This document shows, in pieces, positions 38,387-39,560 of a stretch of DNA of 39,560 nucleotides. The position numbers were made by a program, and so were the translations under genes. Every line of letters begins with the position of its first letter. Within the stretch, counting starts at the first letter, position 1. The notes beneath the pieces were generated by a model, which worked only from the letters and a program-made list of their open reading frames with translations, had not been told where the DNA came from and did no database searches. Source of the DNA: Bacillota bacterium (lineage in GTDB: Bacteria > Bacillota > DTU025); contig JAQVXE010000011.1 of assembly GCA_028709305.1 (NCBI GenBank), positions 1-39,560 of the forward strand. Direction: 5' to 3'.

Positions 38387-39560
38387 TGCAAGACTATGAA
38401 GTGGTCGTTGGAATAGAAGTCCACGTTGAGCTCGCCAGTGAGTCCAAGGTATTCTGCGGGTGCAGGACGGCTTTTGGGGCTGAACCAAATACGCAGACAT
38501 GCCCTGTATGCCTTGGTATGCCGGGCGCGTTGCCTGTGCTCAACAGAAGGGCTTTGGAGTACGCGATTCGCACTGCCCTTGCCCTCAATTGCTCGATAGT
38601 AGATCGCACCAAGTTCGATCGCAAGAACTACTTCTACCCTGATCTGCCCAAGGGCTATCAGATATCTCAGTATGACTTTCCAATCGGGAGCGACGGGTAC
38701 ATTGATGTAGACGTTGACGGAGAGCCTAAGCGGATCAGGATAAAGAGAGTCCACCTTGAGGAGGAGACGGCCAAGCTGATGCATGCAGGAGATGACATCA
38801 TCTCCGCCAGCCACTCGCTGCTCGACTTCAACAGGTCAGGGATTCCCCTTGTTGAGATCGTCTCAGAGGCCGACATGAGGTCGCCCGATGAGGCAAGGGC
38901 TTATCTTAACAAGCTGCGTTCCATTCTCCTTGCAATAGGTGTGTCCGACTGTAAGATGGAGGAGGGCTCTATGAGATGTGAAGCTAATATCTCAGTGATG
39001 CCCCGTGGGTCCAAGAGGTTCGGAACATTGGTGGAGTTGAAGAATATTGCCTCGTTCAGGGCTGTGCACAGGGCCATACAGTATGAGGCCGCAAGGCAGA
39101 TAGAGATTGTCAGCTCCGGAGGAGAAGTGGCGAGGGAAACGAGGCATTGGGATGATGCTAAGGGTGAGACTGCATTCATGAGGGGAAAGGAAGAGGCGCA
39201 CGATTACCGCTACTTCCCTGACCCGGATCTTGGCCCGATTGTGATCGAAAGGCCTTGGGTGGATAGAATCAGGGATGAGATGCCGGAACTGCCTGATGCC
39301 AAAGGCGAAAGGTATATGCGCGAGTGGGATCTGCCGAAGTATGATGCGTCCCAGATAGCAGACTCCCAAGACCTATCGGAGTTTTTCGAGAAGACCTGTG
39401 CGATTGTGGGAGATGGAAGAGAGGTTGCCAAGTGGATTCTCGGAGAAGTGCTGGCCTCTCTTAACGCGACAGGCATTGAGCTTTCGGAGTCGAAGCTGAC
39501 TCCTGAGCTCATGGCAGAGCTTATAGAGCTTGTGAAGGCCGGGAAGATATCGGGCAAGAT
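38386..39560 (+). CDS. gatB: Asp-tRNA(Asn)/Glu-tRNA(Gln) amidotransferase subunit B (partial)
   Basis: GatB is the kinase subunit that activates the tRNA-bound carboxylate and binds tRNA. The reading frame is open from the ATG at 38386 to the window edge, about 391 codons of a usual 475. The N-terminal VVVGIEVHVEL, zinc-binding cysteines in FCGCRTAFG and CPVCLGMPGALP, DRKNYFYPDLPKGYQISQYD and LVELKNIASFRAV are all typical. The C-terminal YqeY-like domain is cut off by the edge. It starts with a TGATG junction after gatA. Confidence 0.96.
   Translation, partial: MQDYEVVVGIEVHVELASESKVFCGCRTAFGAEPNTQTCPVCLGMPGALPVLNRRALEYAIRTALALNCSIVDRTKFDRKNYFYPDLPKGYQISQYDFPIGSDGYIDVDVDGEPKRIRIKRVHLEEETAKLMHAGDDIISASHSLLDFNRSGIPLVEIVSEADMRSPDEARAYLNKLRSILLAIGVSDCKMEEGSMRCEANISVMPRGSKRFGTLVELKNIASFRAVHRAIQYEAARQIEIVSSGGEVARETRHWDDAKGETAFMRGKEEAHDYRYFPDPDLGPIVIERPWVDRIRDEMPELPDAKGERYMREWDLPKYDASQIADSQDLSEFFEKTCAIVGDGREVAKWILGEVLASLNATGIELSESKLTPELMAELIELVKAGKISGK

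Overview
The window is a compact stretch of bacterial chromosome in which all 38 recognised genes lie on the + strand. Most are separated by a few bases or overlap (ATGA, GTGA or TGATG junctions). No gap exceeds about 210 bases, and I see no rRNA, tRNA, CRISPR array, insertion sequence, prophage or integron. By eye the base composition is moderate to slightly GC-rich and uniform. The gene set and order point to Bacillota, probably a deep clostridia-like lineage: cdaA-cdaR-glmM, alr followed by the EndoAI/EndoA toxin-antitoxin pair, a yvlBCD-like PspC/holin module, pcrA-ligA-gatCAB, a LytR-CpsA-Psr protein and a ComB phosphatase. I cannot name a genus. About half of the starts are GTG or TTG, chosen here mainly from ribosome binding sites and family N-termini.

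Layout. 1-7.6 kb: DNA repair operon uvrB-uvrA-uvrC plus an O6-alkylguanine-DNA alkyltransferase, behind an extended -10 promoter. 7.6-10.4 kb: an envelope-stress-like module behind a consensus promoter, encoding a DUF2089 zinc-ribbon/HTH protein, a DUF4097 protein, a small SHOCT-like protein, PspC and a 4-TM holin-like protein. 10.4-14.5 kb: a Cof-type HAD phosphatase, then cdaA-cdaR-glmM (c-di-AMP synthesis coupled to cell-wall precursor synthesis). 14.5-18.5 kb: acpS, nnr, alr and the EndoAI/EndoA pair with its own promoter and repeated operator half-sites. 18.6-20.4 kb: a class I glutamine-amidotransferase-like hydrolase and an AnsA-type asparaginase. 20.4-23.2 kb: tsaE-tsaB-rimI-tsaD for the tRNA t6A modification and ribosomal protein acetylation. 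23.2-25.4 kb: a LytR-CpsA-Psr protein, ComB-like phosphatase and an orphan two-cluster ferredoxin. 25.4-27.0 kb: hpt and a GMP synthase that lacks the glutaminase domain. 27.0-30.7 kb: an EamA transporter and the TldD/TldE protease pair. 30.7-39.6 kb: gltX, pcrA, ligA, gatC, gatA and gatB; gatB runs off the right edge.

The genes form housekeeping themes: excision repair and replication/repair (uvrBAC, ogt, pcrA, ligA), envelope homeostasis (yvl-like module, cdaAR-glmM, alr, LCP), tRNA charging and modification (gltX + gatCAB for indirect Gln/Asn-tRNA formation, tsaBDE) and nucleotide salvage (hpt, guaA). I do not see an unmistakable new system. The points most worth following are the DUF2089-led module, in which three consecutive proteins share one helical-hairpin motif behind a palindrome-rich promoter; the stand-alone GMP synthetase ATP-pyrophosphatase; the EndoAI operator array; and the ComB-ferredoxin coupling.
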